Assembly (NCBI GenBank): GCA_003480165.1
Contig: QUIQ01000001.1
Location: 186,001 to 250,000 of the forward strand
DNA from: Firmicutes bacterium AM41-11
GTDB taxonomy: Bacteria > Bacillota_I > Bacilli_A > Erysipelotrichales > Erysipelotrichaceae
Length of the DNA: 64,000 bases
Reading direction: 5' to 3'
In this document: positions 35,083 to 46,913 of the stretch, piece by piece
Layout of the letters: each line of letters opens with the position of its first letter
Numbering within the stretch: the first letter of the stretch is position 1
The notes under the pieces: generated by a model
The model's database searches: none
Told to the model about the DNA's origin: nothing
The model's input: only the letters and a program-made list of their open reading frames with translations
Program-made: the position numbers and the translations under genes

Positions 35083-37559
35083 TCATTCAAATAAGGTTCC
35101 TTGTTTATAGGCTTCTTGTTCTTCTTCGGGCCAAAAACCTTCTTGAATATGCGTTAATGGACTTTGAATCGTGAACTCATTCAGCTTTCCAAATGGTGTT
35201 GAGAATGTAGCCGAGGCATTCATTAAAGAAATATCTTTGGCTTCAAAATGTATTGGATCTTCACTCATTAAATCAAAGCCTTGATTTGCTTCAACCGCAT
35301 AAATAGATTTTACATATACCGGATTGGATTTTACCCACTTATACAAGCGATTTCCTTTAGCTGGACGCTTTAATTGGGCAATTTCTTCAACTTTCAACCG
35401 TTTCATCTGCGCCTTATCCCCAACTAAGAGAACTTGTTTATCGGCTTGAAGAATTGTCACATCCGCAATGCAATCCTCTTTTCCCAGATTCATAGCCTTT
35501 ACCCCTTTCGTACGTAAAGTCATCATCGCAACTTCTTGCGCACTATATTGTAAGGCATAGCCTTGTTGGCTGACTACCGCAATACTATCTTCTGGTGAAT
35601 ACGACAAAGTAACACTCACAACTTGATCCATAGAACCAATCTTCATACAAACCATCGACTTATTGTTGCGGCTGACTTCAAAATCACTGAGACGAGAACG
35701 TTTAATCATGCCAAATTGACTTGCCATAATGACCTGTACATTTGGATTAAAAGAACGTAAGAAATAAGCTTGAATGATTTTTTCATTCGAATCCATCTTG
35801 ATGTAGTTACCTAAATGAGAGCCTAGATCTTTCCACTTACCTTCTTCGATTTCATAAACCGGAAGATATCCATATGTACCTCGATTGGTAAAGAACAACA
35901 AAGTATCCAAAGTACTACAAGAACCATACGCCAATACTGAATCCGAATCCTTCATACCCGTTGGATCGGTATTAGAAGCATTGTAGCTACGCATGGATAC
36001 TTTTTTAATATAGCCATCACGCGTAATGGGAACCATAACCATTTCATCCGCTACCATCGCACGCTTATCGATAACGATTTCTTGCACTTTTGCCTGAATT
36101 TCTGACAAACGTGGCGTATGAATCTTCGCATTGATTTCTTCTAATTCTTCAATCAAGACTTGATGTAAAGTATTCACATCCGTTAAAATCGCATGCAGAC
36201 GTTTCATCTCTTTTTTCAACAAGCTTTGTTCCTGCTTCAATTCTTTTACATCCGTATTCGTTAAACGATATAAACGCATTGTCACAATGGCTTCGGCTTG
36301 TTGTTCGGAAAAGTCAAAACGCTCAATCAAATTCTTTTTCGCATCGGCTTTATTTTTAGATTGACGAATCAAATGAATGATTTCATCCATAATCGAAACC
36401 GCACGAATCAAGCCATCGACAATATGCGCACGTTTTGATTTTTGTTCATAATCAAACTTACTGCGCTTTAATACAACATCTTCCCGGTGTTTAATAAAGG
36501 CATCCAAAGAATCTGCCAGTGACATCTGCACAGGGGCTTTATCCACAATGGCAATCATGTTGTAGTTATAAGAAACTTGTAAGTCGGTATTCTTATACAA
36601 ATAATTCAATATTTGTTCGGTATCAATGTCCTTTTTAACATCGATCACAACGCGCAATCCGGTACGATCACTTTCATCACGAACATCTAACAGGCCATCA
36701 ATTTTTTTATTCAAACGAATTTCATCGATTTTCTTAACCATCTGTGATTTCACAACATCATAAGGAATCTCATAAATCACAATCTGTTGAATGGTACGCG
36801 TTTGTTCAATCCGAACTTTCGAACGCACCATTACCTTGCCACGACCGGTTTGAAAAGCTTGTTTAATACCATCCAGACCCATGACAATACCACCGGTAGG
36901 AAAATCCGGACCTTTCACAAATTGCATCAATTCTTCTAAAGTACAATTGGCATGTTGAATTCGATAAATACAGGCATCCACGACTTCATTGAGATTATGG
37001 GGTGGAATATTGGTCGCATACCCGGAAGCAATTCCGGTAATTCCATTGGTTAATAAATTAGGATAGCGAGCCGGTAAAACCGTTGGTTCTAACTTTTCAT
37101 CAGAAAAGTTTGGTGCCCACTCTACGGTATCCTTATCAATATCCTCTAATAAATAACTCGAAATTTCGCTTAAACGCGCTTCGGTATAACGCATGGCAGC
37201 AGCTGGGTCATCATCAATAGATCCATTGTTTCCTTGCATATCCACTAAAGGATTGGTAATTTTCCAGTTTTGCGATAAACGCACCATGGCTTCATAGACC
37301 GAAATATCCCCATGAGGGTGATAGTTACCAATTACATTACCTACGGTTTTAGCCGATTTTCGATATGGTTTATTGAAGGTATTTCCATCCTCATACATCG
37401 CATATAAAATACGTCTTTGTACGGGCTTCAAACCATCTCTGGCATCAGGAAGTGCACGCTCTTGAATAATATACTTGGAATAACGCGCAAAGCGATCCGA
37501 CATGATATCTTCTAAATTATCGTGCAGGATATGTTCTTCTATCGTTTGTTTCTTTGCCA

Positions 37560-37560
<1 letters not shown>
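35083..37560 (-). CDS. parC: DNA topoisomerase IV subunit A
   Basis: 825 residues. The 5Y-CAP domain has AAMRYTEARLS with the catalytic Tyr. The QRDR reads HPHGDISVYEAM: the residue after HPHGD, normally Ser (S80 in E. coli and S. aureus numbering), is Ile86 here, encoded by ATT at 37303-37305, while the downstream Glu is kept. The C-terminal beta-pinwheel region (about 500-800) follows. ParC decatenates chromosomes with ParE. Its ATG overlaps the parE stop (TAATG), and AGGAGGTGG lies upstream. The chance that this is GyrA is low because its partner is ParE-like and the two overlap as parE-parC. Confidence 0.92.
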
Positions 37561-39497
<1,937 letters not shown>

Positions 39498-39603
39498 TCA
39501 TCCAAGCTAAAATTATACGGGAAAAAAGCACATTTCTCAAATTTTTCCGCACTGGCAACTACACTTAACTACTTTTATGTTAAAATGGTTGCGAGGTGAA
39601 TAT

Positions 39604-40224
39604 ATGGTTACAAATATCGTCTGTCTTGTCCTTGGCTATCTATTAGGATCGATTCCTTTTGCCCTAGTCATAGGAAAAGTCTTTTATCATACCGATGTAA
39701 GAAAATATGGTTCAGGTAATCTAGGAGGAACCAATGCCGGTCGCGTCTTAGGCAAAAAAGTCGGCGCCTTGGTCATTGTCTTAGATGCTTTAAAAGTTGT
39801 CTTAGCCGTTGGAATTGCCCAGCTCGTAAGTGGAAGTGCCATTGCGACATGGACAGGACTTATCTGTGTGGTTGGTCATTGTTGGCCAGTGTTTGCGCAC
39901 TTTAAAGGCGGAAAAGGTGTAGCTAGTACCTATGGTTTTCTCTTAGCTATTTCTATCTTTATCTTCCGCTCGCCCTTTTATTTCATTTTACCGTTGATCA
40001 TGTTTTTGATTATCCTGTATTTATTTAAGTTTGTTTCATTGGCAAGTATTACCGCCTTAATTACATCCAGCTTATATATTACTGGAACCAGTCAAATCAT
40101 GGATGTGAATCAATGTTTTATCTTGATTGCCAGCTGGTGTATGACCTTATTAGTCATCAATCGCCACCATTCCAATATCCAAAAAATTCGTGACGGAAAT
40201 GAAAATACGATTAAGTGGTTGTAA
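39604..40224 (+). CDS. plsY: Acyl-phosphate glycerol-3-phosphate acyltransferase
   Basis: About 206 residues from ATG at 39604, with GCGAGGTGAAT upstream; an earlier in-frame ATG at 39577 lacks a ribosome site. Six or so helices, with the three PlsY motifs GSIPFALVIGK, GSGNLGGTNAGR and AHFKGGKGVA. It moves acyl from acyl-phosphate to glycerol-3-phosphate, the first step of phospholipid synthesis. It is divergent from parE. Confidence 0.93.
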   Translation: MVTNIVCLVLGYLLGSIPFALVIGKVFYHTDVRKYGSGNLGGTNAGRVLGKKVGALVIVLDALKVVLAVGIAQLVSGSAIATWTGLICVVGHCWPVFAHFKGGKGVASTYGFLLAISIFIFRSPFYFILPLIMFLIILYLFKFVSLASITALITSSLYITGTSQIMDVNQCFILIASWCMTLLVINRHHSNIQKIRDGNENTIKWL

Positions 40225-40272
40225 GAACTTTGACACTTCTGTTTGTTAGAATGCAAATGGAGGTGTTTTTTT

Positions 40273-40674
40273 ATGAACAATTTTATTTACTATGACTATG
40301 CCAGCAGCTCGGTATGCAAAGTCCAAGAAGATCAAGCCGATTTTGTGAAAGCCAGCAACATTCCCAGTTATCTCAATCAATTGTGTTTGGAAAATGGATC
40401 GAGTCTGCAAGGCCGCAAAGATGCCTACAAGTACATCATGCATCAGTCTAAATTCATTCCCATTCGTATTCATTCCAGTTTGATTTATTTCCCCACCAAA
40501 GCCGTTGCTGATCCTGAATGCATTTGGATCAACTACTACTCGATTGATTATGTCAACTATCGAAAAAAAAGCTGTACCATCTTTTTTCTAGATCATACAG
40601 CTTTACATTGTGCTAATTCAAAACGAATTAAACATATTCTTCAATCCATCGGTCAATATGTGCAACGGTTCTAA
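40273..40674 (+). CDS. comK: ComK-family competence regulator
   Basis: 133 residues from ATG at 40273, preceded by GGAGGTG. ComK signatures: NGSSLQGRKDAYKYI, a PI-x-I segment (FIPIRIH), YFPTKAVADPECIWINYYSI, and a final conserved F-x-D/S segment. ComK activates DNA-uptake genes in Bacillus; homologues occur in Erysipelotrichia. A TTGACA lies at about 40231 with only a weak -10. Its end overlaps the ridA-like gene by 4 nt on the opposite strand, so the two converge with no terminator between. No com operon genes are in the window. Confidence 0.85.
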   Translation: MNNFIYYDYASSSVCKVQEDQADFVKASNIPSYLNQLCLENGSSLQGRKDAYKYIMHQSKFIPIRIHSSLIYFPTKAVADPECIWINYYSIDYVNYRKKSCTIFFLDHTALHCANSKRIKHILQSIGQYVQRF

Positions 40675-41075
40675 CATCCCTTGCATCCTTGACAGGAAGA
40701 CTCTTTTAAATTCTTTTCATAACGCAAAGTATCGATGGCACACGCATCAAACATCACTAATGCATCTTCATCAAGGCGATTCACTTCCACAATCGAATAT
40801 ACTGGATAAGGTGCTTCAAACCTTTCTTTAAACATATCAAGAAACTTTCCTTTATTATCCAAATTCGATAAGTAAACAGTCATCTTTACAATATGCCGAC
40901 AAGCCAAATTATAACATGCCAACAAATCTTCCATCTTTTCAAATACCGAACGACATTGTTCATCAAATGTCTTTCCTTGTCCGAGTTGTCCAGACACAAA
41001 GACAAAATCTCCTAACGCAACAATATTCGAAAACCCATCCGCATTATGACTTTTCGCTTTTAAAAATACATTCAT
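40671..41075 (-). CDS. Rid-family (YjgF) protein without the catalytic arginine, Cys-rich tail
   Basis: 134 residues with the Rid fold signatures (VFVSGQLG, YSIVEVNRL). RidA proper deaminates 2-aminoacrylate using an Arg in PARSxVEV; here the corresponding segment is PVYSIVEV, with Tyr in place of Arg, so classic imine deaminase activity is unlikely. The last residues SCQGCKGC carry three closely spaced cysteines (128, 131, 134), unusual for the family and possibly metal-binding or redox-active. GAGGTGG precedes the ATG; it is the last gene of the miaB-rnjB-ftsK run. Confidence 0.75.
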   Translation of the reverse strand: MNVFLKAKSHNADGFSNIVALGDFVFVSGQLGQGKTFDEQCRSVFEKMEDLLACYNLACRHIVKMTVYLSNLDNKGKFLDMFKERFEAPYPVYSIVEVNRLDEDALVMFDACAIDTLRYEKNLKESSCQGCKGC

Positions 41076-41093
41076 AGGACCACCTCAACTGTA

Positions 41094-43364
41094 TTATACG
41101 TCTTGGTCTTGGTCTTCCAAAGTATTTTGCACAAGAATCTCACGTGGCTTGCTTCCCTGACTTGGACCAATAATGCCTTCCAACTCTAAACAATCGATTA
41201 AACGCGCCGCACGTGAATAACCTACTGAGAATCTTCGCTGAATTAAAGAAGTACTGGCTTTCCGTGATTGAATCACAAAATGTTTCACATCTTCATAGAG
41301 TGGATCACTGGAAATCTCTTGGACCTGGCCCCCTTGCGAAGCAATTTCTCTTAATTGAATAAAAGCATCATCGTATTGTGGTTTGGCCTGTTCTTTCACA
41401 TAGTCACAAATTCGATTCACTTCCTCATCTTTAATAAAGACACCTTGAATACGATCCGGACTGGTCTTGCCATTAGGTAAATAGAGCATGTCTCCATTAC
41501 CTAGTAAACGCTCTGCCCCCGCTTGGTCTAAAATCGTACGTGAATCAACCGCTTGCGAAACCGCAAAGGCAATTCGGCTTGGAATATTAGCTTTAATGAC
41601 ACCCGTAATGACATCAACACTTGGTCTTTGGGTTGCGACAATCAAATGGATACCAGCCGCACGTGCCAATTGGGTAATACGTTGAATACTGGCTTCTACT
41701 TCTTTTGCGGCTACAAGCATTAAGTCAGCTAACTCATCAATAATAACGACTAGACTTGGCAACGGTTTTAAATTTTCATCGGGATGCGATTGAATATACT
41801 TATTGTAAGCCGTAATATTTCGCACCCCAAGTTCTCCAAACAAGTCATAGCGATGATCCATCATGCTGACGACAACTTTTAAAGCCTTGTTGGCCATATC
41901 CCCATCGGTAATGACTGGTGCAATCAAATGCGGCACATTTTTATAAGGCGTGAATTCCACTTTTTTTGGATCAATTAAGATCAACTTCACTTCATCTGGT
42001 CGCGTACGCATTAAAAGCGAACAAATGATCGAATTGACACAAACCGATTTACCAGAGCCCGTTGCTCCGGCAATCAATAGATGGGGCATTTTATTTAAAA
42101 CCCCATAAACATTGGTTCCCATCAAATCTTTTCCCAAGCAGAATAAAAGCTTTTTATTGGCATCACTACTAGGAATCGAACGCATTAAATCTTTCATTTG
42201 CACCATGCTGTTTTCCACATTGGGAATTTCAATACCAACGGCATTTTTGCCTGGAATCGGTGCTTCGATACGAATATCGGTAGCAGCTAAGCCCATTTTA
42301 ATATCGTATTGAAGATTCGAAATCTTATTCACCCGAACCCCAAGTTCTGGTTTGATTTCAAACTTTGTGACACTTGGTCCAATATGAATCTTAACAAGTT
42401 GCGCTTCCACACCAAATTCATTTAGAATTTCAATCAACTTGCGTCCTTGCTCTTTTGCAGCCGTGGCATTTACACTGTTCTTCGACTTCTTTTCAACTGG
42501 ATCAAGAACCGATAAAGAAGGTAATTTATAGTCTTTATACACTTCTTCTTTAAATGGCATATAAACTGGAGTCGGTTCCTTTTTCTTTTCCTTTACCACC
42601 TTTTTCTTAGGCTTTTTTACAACTGGTTCATCTTGACTGGAATCAATGGGTTCTGGAACATGAACTTCTTGAAAAGGATTGATTTCTTCGGCTTGATCCA
42701 TATCAAGCAATAGATCATCCATTTCCACTTCTTTTTTTGCTTTTTTCTTAACCACTTTTTTGACTTCTTTTGCCTTTGGTTTTGCTTTTCGATTCCGCAA
42801 GGCATCCAATAAAACATCATAGCTGATCAATAGCAAACCAATTAATACAAACAAGAAGACAAAGACATATGAGCCGATGACATCAAAAAGTGAAACAAAT
42901 ACACAATAGAGTAAAGCGCCCAATAAACCAGCTGGCGTTGCCCTGCCATGAATCACAATATCGCTAAAGTTGCTCAATGTTTTTATGAAATTGCCAAATT
43001 TAGAAATCTCCGGTGCATATTTAAACTCTCCAATAGATTCAAACAATAACCAGGCAACTAACAATAAGCCAACACCGACACTATAGCGAGCAGGAATTTT
43101 AAGACCATCGCGTTTCACTAAAGATACAATGCTGAAGGCCATGGCTAGAATCAATAAAGGAATCGTCAAAACTCCAAATAGATAGTTTACGAATCCATAG
43201 AGAAGTTCACCTACAATGCCAAGTTGCATAATTGTGATAATAGATAATGCAATGCCAAAAAGTAACAGACACACTCGAACTAAATTCGATTGTGTCTGTG
43301 TAGTTGTTTTCTTTTTGGTGGTTTTACGTTTCGTACTTTTCTTTTTACGTTTGGCAGCTGCCAT
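41094..43364 (-). CDS. ftsK: FtsK/SpoIIIE DNA translocase
   Basis: 756 residues. A very basic N-terminus (KRKKKSTKRKTTKKK) precedes four or so membrane helices (about 30-190), a charged Lys/Glu linker, the alpha and beta motor with Walker A GATGSGKSVCVNS and Walker B LVVIIDELADLM, and a C-terminal winged-helix gamma domain (about 690-750) for KOPS/SRS reading. It pumps chromosomal DNA through the division septum. It follows rnjB by 14 nt. Confidence 0.93.
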   Translation of the reverse strand: MAAAKRKKKSTKRKTTKKKTTTQTQSNLVRVCLLLFGIALSIITIMQLGIVGELLYGFVNYLFGVLTIPLLILAMAFSIVSLVKRDGLKIPARYSVGVGLLLVAWLLFESIGEFKYAPEISKFGNFIKTLSNFSDIVIHGRATPAGLLGALLYCVFVSLFDVIGSYVFVFLFVLIGLLLISYDVLLDALRNRKAKPKAKEVKKVVKKKAKKEVEMDDLLLDMDQAEEINPFQEVHVPEPIDSSQDEPVVKKPKKKVVKEKKKEPTPVYMPFKEEVYKDYKLPSLSVLDPVEKKSKNSVNATAAKEQGRKLIEILNEFGVEAQLVKIHIGPSVTKFEIKPELGVRVNKISNLQYDIKMGLAATDIRIEAPIPGKNAVGIEIPNVENSMVQMKDLMRSIPSSDANKKLLFCLGKDLMGTNVYGVLNKMPHLLIAGATGSGKSVCVNSIICSLLMRTRPDEVKLILIDPKKVEFTPYKNVPHLIAPVITDGDMANKALKVVVSMMDHRYDLFGELGVRNITAYNKYIQSHPDENLKPLPSLVVIIDELADLMLVAAKEVEASIQRITQLARAAGIHLIVATQRPSVDVITGVIKANIPSRIAFAVSQAVDSRTILDQAGAERLLGNGDMLYLPNGKTSPDRIQGVFIKDEEVNRICDYVKEQAKPQYDDAFIQLREIASQGGQVQEISSDPLYEDVKHFVIQSRKASTSLIQRRFSVGYSRAARLIDCLELEGIIGPSQGSKPREILVQNTLEDQDQDV

Positions 43365-43378
43365 AAAATCACCACTTT

Positions 43379-45079
43379 CTAAGCTTTATTACGATTAATT
43401 TCCATAATGACCGGTAAAATCATTGGTCGTTTTGCGGTTTGTTTATACAGATAGCGACTGACTTTATCACGGATCCGGCCGCGCGTTTCCATGTTGTCAT
43501 ATTTTTTCTTGCTAACATCTTCTTCAATGGTATCTTCCATGATTTTTGCGACATCTTTGGTAATATAATCGGCATCTTTTAAATAGATCAAACCACGGGT
43601 TTGCACATCGGGTCCATTGATAACTTTCTTAGTTTTGGCATCAATTCCAATCGCTAAGATCAGAACACCATCGGTAGAAAGAATCTCACGATCCTTTAAA
43701 ACCACACCGGCCATATCCCAGTTTTCTTTTCCATCAATCAGGGTATCTTTTAATTCAAATTCCTGACGGCAACTCACTAACTTACCATTTTCAAATTGAG
43801 CCACCTGGCCATTATCCAAAATAAGAATGTGATTCGGATTATATCCCATATCGGTTGCCAATTTGGCATTCGCATACAATAAACGATATTGTCCTTTGAC
43901 CGGAATATAGTATTTTGGACGAAGCATGAATAACATCATCTTTAAATCTTCAATGGAAGGATGCATGCTGACAATTTTCGAAGCAAGGTTAACAATTTCC
44001 CCGCCTTCTTTACAGATATCATTCTCCATAGAGCTATAGTCTTTTTCCGCACCAGGTACAACCGGACTGGCAATACAGATAATGTCATCGTGGGTAAAGT
44101 CAATATGATCGACTTCATTATTGGCAATATTGTTGATGGTTTTAAATAAAGATGGTCCTTGTTGCGAAATGATCACAACTACATTTTTCATCTTATTATC
44201 AAAGTGTTTTTCATCAAGAATATATTTTTCATCTACCTCGTAACCAATGTTTGTTAAGGATTGCAACAAACGTTTGGATTCTGGGGTATAGAATAACATC
44301 TTGCGATTAAAAGCAATACAAGTCTCAATGATTTCCTGAAGCCGATAGACACTTTGCAGATAAACACTGACAAAGATACGTTTCTTTTCATTGTGTTGCA
44401 GTACTTCCGCAAAATGCGGAGCTAAACGATGATTTGGTGAAGTATGACCAGAACGATCAGCTCCTTTACTTTCTTGCATCAACAAGAAGACCCCTTCGGT
44501 ACCAAGTTTGGATAAAGTAGCTAAGTCGCCACAATACGCAAGATCTAAGTCATCATAGTCTTCAATAAATTCACCCGAATAGACAATGTATCCTTGTTTG
44601 GTTGAAATGGCCAATCCAAACGTTCCAGGATACGCATGCGTAATCGGATAGAAAACCACTTTATGAGAACCAACTTTACGTGTTTCTTGGCGTTTTACCG
44701 TAGTAACACGACAATTTTTAATCTTCATCCGGCGAATCTTCTTTTGAATTTCTTTTGCAGCCAATGGTGAAGTATAAACGGTAGTTGGAACTACATTTAA
44801 TAAATAAGGTAAGGCACTCATTACATCATCGTGTCCATGAGTGATAAATACCCCAACGACACGATCTTTATTTTCTTCTAAATATGTGAAATCTTGAATG
44901 ATAAATTCAATACCCAAAGAATCTTTCGGATCTGGGAATTTAATTCCAGCTTCAATGATATAAATTTCCTGGTCAATTTCGACACAGATCATATTTTTTC
45001 CATCTTCATCTTGCCCACCAAGTGTGAAAATACGAATTTTTTCTTTCTTTGAAACTGGTTTACGGGAAGTATTTGGCAT
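43379..45079 (-). CDS. rnjB: RNase J2-like protein with degenerate active site
   Basis: 566 residues from ATG at 45079 (GGAGG upstream). The beta-lactamase/beta-CASP/C-terminal layout is that of RNase J, and SGEFIEDYD, SKGADRSGHTSPN and MHPSIEDLKMM are recognisable. Metal-site residues are altered: the HxHxDH motif reads HGHDDV, the later Asp is Glu in YSGEF, and PVHGEYR becomes PVKGQYR. Loss of the last His in motif II is typical of the weakly active J2 partner, so this is likely the non-catalytic half of a J1/J2 complex for mRNA decay. No rnjA is in the window. Confidence 0.8.
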   Translation of the reverse strand: MPNTSRKPVSKKEKIRIFTLGGQDEDGKNMICVEIDQEIYIIEAGIKFPDPKDSLGIEFIIQDFTYLEENKDRVVGVFITHGHDDVMSALPYLLNVVPTTVYTSPLAAKEIQKKIRRMKIKNCRVTTVKRQETRKVGSHKVVFYPITHAYPGTFGLAISTKQGYIVYSGEFIEDYDDLDLAYCGDLATLSKLGTEGVFLLMQESKGADRSGHTSPNHRLAPHFAEVLQHNEKKRIFVSVYLQSVYRLQEIIETCIAFNRKMLFYTPESKRLLQSLTNIGYEVDEKYILDEKHFDNKMKNVVVIISQQGPSLFKTINNIANNEVDHIDFTHDDIICIASPVVPGAEKDYSSMENDICKEGGEIVNLASKIVSMHPSIEDLKMMLFMLRPKYYIPVKGQYRLLYANAKLATDMGYNPNHILILDNGQVAQFENGKLVSCRQEFELKDTLIDGKENWDMAGVVLKDREILSTDGVLILAIGIDAKTKKVINGPDVQTRGLIYLKDADYITKDVAKIMEDTIEEDVSKKKYDNMETRGRIRDKVSRYLYKQTAKRPMILPVIMEINRNKA

Positions 45080-45116
45080 AAGTCCTCCGTTCTTTCTATT
45101 ATTTGTTTTTATTATA

Positions 45117-46550
45117 TCACACTGCTTTTCCATCTAAAGAGAAGGTTTTTGCACATTCGATCTTCACATCGACAATTTGACCTACCGCAATATTTTCTCC
45201 CGTAAAGTTTACAATTTTATTGGTGTCGGTATAGCCTGTATAGACGTTTTCATTCTTTTTGCTTGGTCCATCCACTAAAACTTTTACGGTACGACCGACA
45301 TAGGCTTGATTCTTTTCTAAGGCAAAATCATTCCATGTCTTATTTAAGATGGCCAAACGTTTGGACTTCGTCTCTTTTGAGATAGAATCTTCCATACGTG
45401 CTGCAGGCGTTCCTTCACGAGGTGAATAGATAAAGGTAAACGCATTATCAAATTTACAATACTTCACCATATCTAAAGTATGTTGGAATTGTTCATCCGT
45501 TTCATTTGGGAAACCTACAATAATATCGGTACTAATAGCAACATTCGGTATGCGACTGGAAATCTTATCGAAGAGTTCTTTATAAGATTCTGCCGTATAA
45601 CGCCGTCCCATTCGTTTTAATACATCGCTGTCCCCGGACTGCATGGGAAGATGAACAAATGGCATGATGTTATCGTATTTTGCGATAATGTCAATCATCG
45701 CATCCGAAAAATCCCATGGATGACTCGTTGTAAAACGAATCCGAGGAATACCGATTTTTGCGGTTTCTTCTAACAAGGTCGCAAAATCATAATCGGTATG
45801 AAGATCTTTTCCATACGCATTTACATTTTGTCCCAATAAAGTAATTTCTTGATAGCCTTCATCTTTTAATTCCTGCACTTCTTTTAAGACTTGATCCATG
45901 GTTCTGGAGCGTTCTTTTCCTCTAGTATAAGGAACAATGCAATAAGTACAGAACTTATCACATCCATACATGATATTGACCCAGGCTTTATAGTTACCAA
46001 AGCGATGTACTGGGAGGTTTTCATAGACTTCCCCTTCTTTAGAGTAAACTTGAATCAATCGTTCATGTTGGAACATTACGCGATACAACATATTTGGAAG
46101 ATCTTGAATATTATGGGTTCCAAACATCAAGCGAACTTGAGGATAAGTCGTGATGATCTTTTGTACCAAAGCTTCTTCTTGGGCCATACAGCCACAAATA
46201 CCAATGACAAAATCTTTATTATCGCGATAGAAACGTTTTAAATTTCCTACTTCGCCTAACACCTTTTCTTCCGCATTTTGACGAACTGCACAGGTATTAA
46301 TTAAAACAAGATCGGCCTGGCTGGGATCATCGCATGGGACAAATTCCATCATATCCAAAATACCAGCTAGCGTTTCGGAATCACGTTCATTGGCCTGACA
46401 ACCAAAGGTAGAAATATAATACTTCTTCCCTTGTCCAATAAAACGCGCATTTTCCGGAATTTCAAAATGATCAATTCTTTCTACTTCTTTTTTGGTACGT
46501 TTTTGCGCTTGTTTTAAATCAGGCAAAATCCAATCTGCTTTTATTTTCAT
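45117..46550 (-). CDS. miaB: tRNA-2-methylthio-N6-isopentenyladenosine synthase
   Basis: 477 residues from ATG at 46550 (AAAGGA 6 nt upstream). N-terminal MTTase domain with Cys in STFGCQAN, INTCAVR and GICGCMA for the second cluster; radical-SAM CDKFCTYC; C-terminal TRAM domain. It adds the 2-methylthio group to i6A37 of tRNAs. It probably shares a transcript with rnjB, 37 nt downstream. Confidence 0.94.
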   Translation of the reverse strand: MKIKADWILPDLKQAQKRTKKEVERIDHFEIPENARFIGQGKKYYISTFGCQANERDSETLAGILDMMEFVPCDDPSQADLVLINTCAVRQNAEEKVLGEVGNLKRFYRDNKDFVIGICGCMAQEEALVQKIITTYPQVRLMFGTHNIQDLPNMLYRVMFQHERLIQVYSKEGEVYENLPVHRFGNYKAWVNIMYGCDKFCTYCIVPYTRGKERSRTMDQVLKEVQELKDEGYQEITLLGQNVNAYGKDLHTDYDFATLLEETAKIGIPRIRFTTSHPWDFSDAMIDIIAKYDNIMPFVHLPMQSGDSDVLKRMGRRYTAESYKELFDKISSRIPNVAISTDIIVGFPNETDEQFQHTLDMVKYCKFDNAFTFIYSPREGTPAARMEDSISKETKSKRLAILNKTWNDFALEKNQAYVGRTVKVLVDGPSKKNENVYTGYTDTNKIVNFTGENIAVGQIVDVKIECAKTFSLDGKAV

Positions 46551-46563
46551 AGTATATCCTTTC

Positions 46564-46600
46564 AAAAAAAAAATAAGGAGTCAAGCTTTTACCTGACTCC
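46564..46600 (-). terminator. Terminator after the ferredoxin gene
   Basis: GGAGTCA pairs with TGACTCC and the minus-strand 3' side is TTATTTTTTTTT, running up to miaB. Some readthrough into miaB is possible. Confidence 0.75.
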
Positions 46601-46611
46601 CTAAAGATAAA

Positions 46612-46785
46612 TTATTGAGTAATTGCACCAACTGGACATGTACCTACACATGATCCACAATCAATACAACTTCCAGCATCACATTCAGATTTACCGTCTC
46701 CATCCATTGAAAGAGCTCCAACTGGGCAACCTCCAACACATGCAGCACATCCGATGCAAGCATCTTTATCAATAGTTACAGCCAT
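46612..46785 (-). CDS. Small 2[4Fe-4S] ferredoxin
   Basis: 57 residues. Two classic C-x2-C-x2-C-x3-CP clusters: C10, C13, C16, C20 and C40, C43, C46, C50; C35 is extra. MAVTIDKDACIGCAACV is the usual clostridial-type N-terminus. It carries low-potential electrons in the cytosol, for example for pyruvate:ferredoxin oxidoreductase or a radical-SAM enzyme. AAGGAGG precedes the ATG and a good promoter lies at 46826-46853. Monocistronic, ending in a terminator. Confidence 0.93.
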   Translation of the reverse strand: MAVTIDKDACIGCAACVGGCPVGALSMDGDGKSECDAGSCIDCGSCVGTCPVGAITQ

Positions 46786-46825
46786 AACAATGTCCTCCTT
46801 TTGTTTCTAACTTTAACTACCTATT

Positions 46826-46853
46826 AGTATATTAGAATTCAAGAAGGTTTCAA
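46826..46853 (-). promoter_or_regulatory. Ferredoxin gene promoter
   Basis: Minus strand: TTGAAA (46848-46853), 16 nt, TATACT (46826-46831), about 40 nt before the ATG. Confidence 0.7.
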
Positions 46854-46862
46854 GTTAAAATA

Positions 46863-46878
46863 GTAAGTCGAAACTTAC
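46863..46878 (-). terminator. Possible terminator after rny
   Basis: GTAAGT pairs with ACTTAC around a 4-nt loop (TTCG on the minus strand), followed only by TATTTTAA, so it is weak. Confidence 0.4.
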
Positions 46879-46913
46879 ATAACATCCATTATGCCTTTTA
46901 CAAATTTTACGAA

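Noticed and set aside
43379-45079. Assigning this gene as catalytic RNase J1
   Set aside because: HGHDDV and PVKGQYR lack conserved metal ligands of J1.
45891-46241. 116-codon plus-strand open frame
   Set aside because: Antisense to miaB, no supporting signal.
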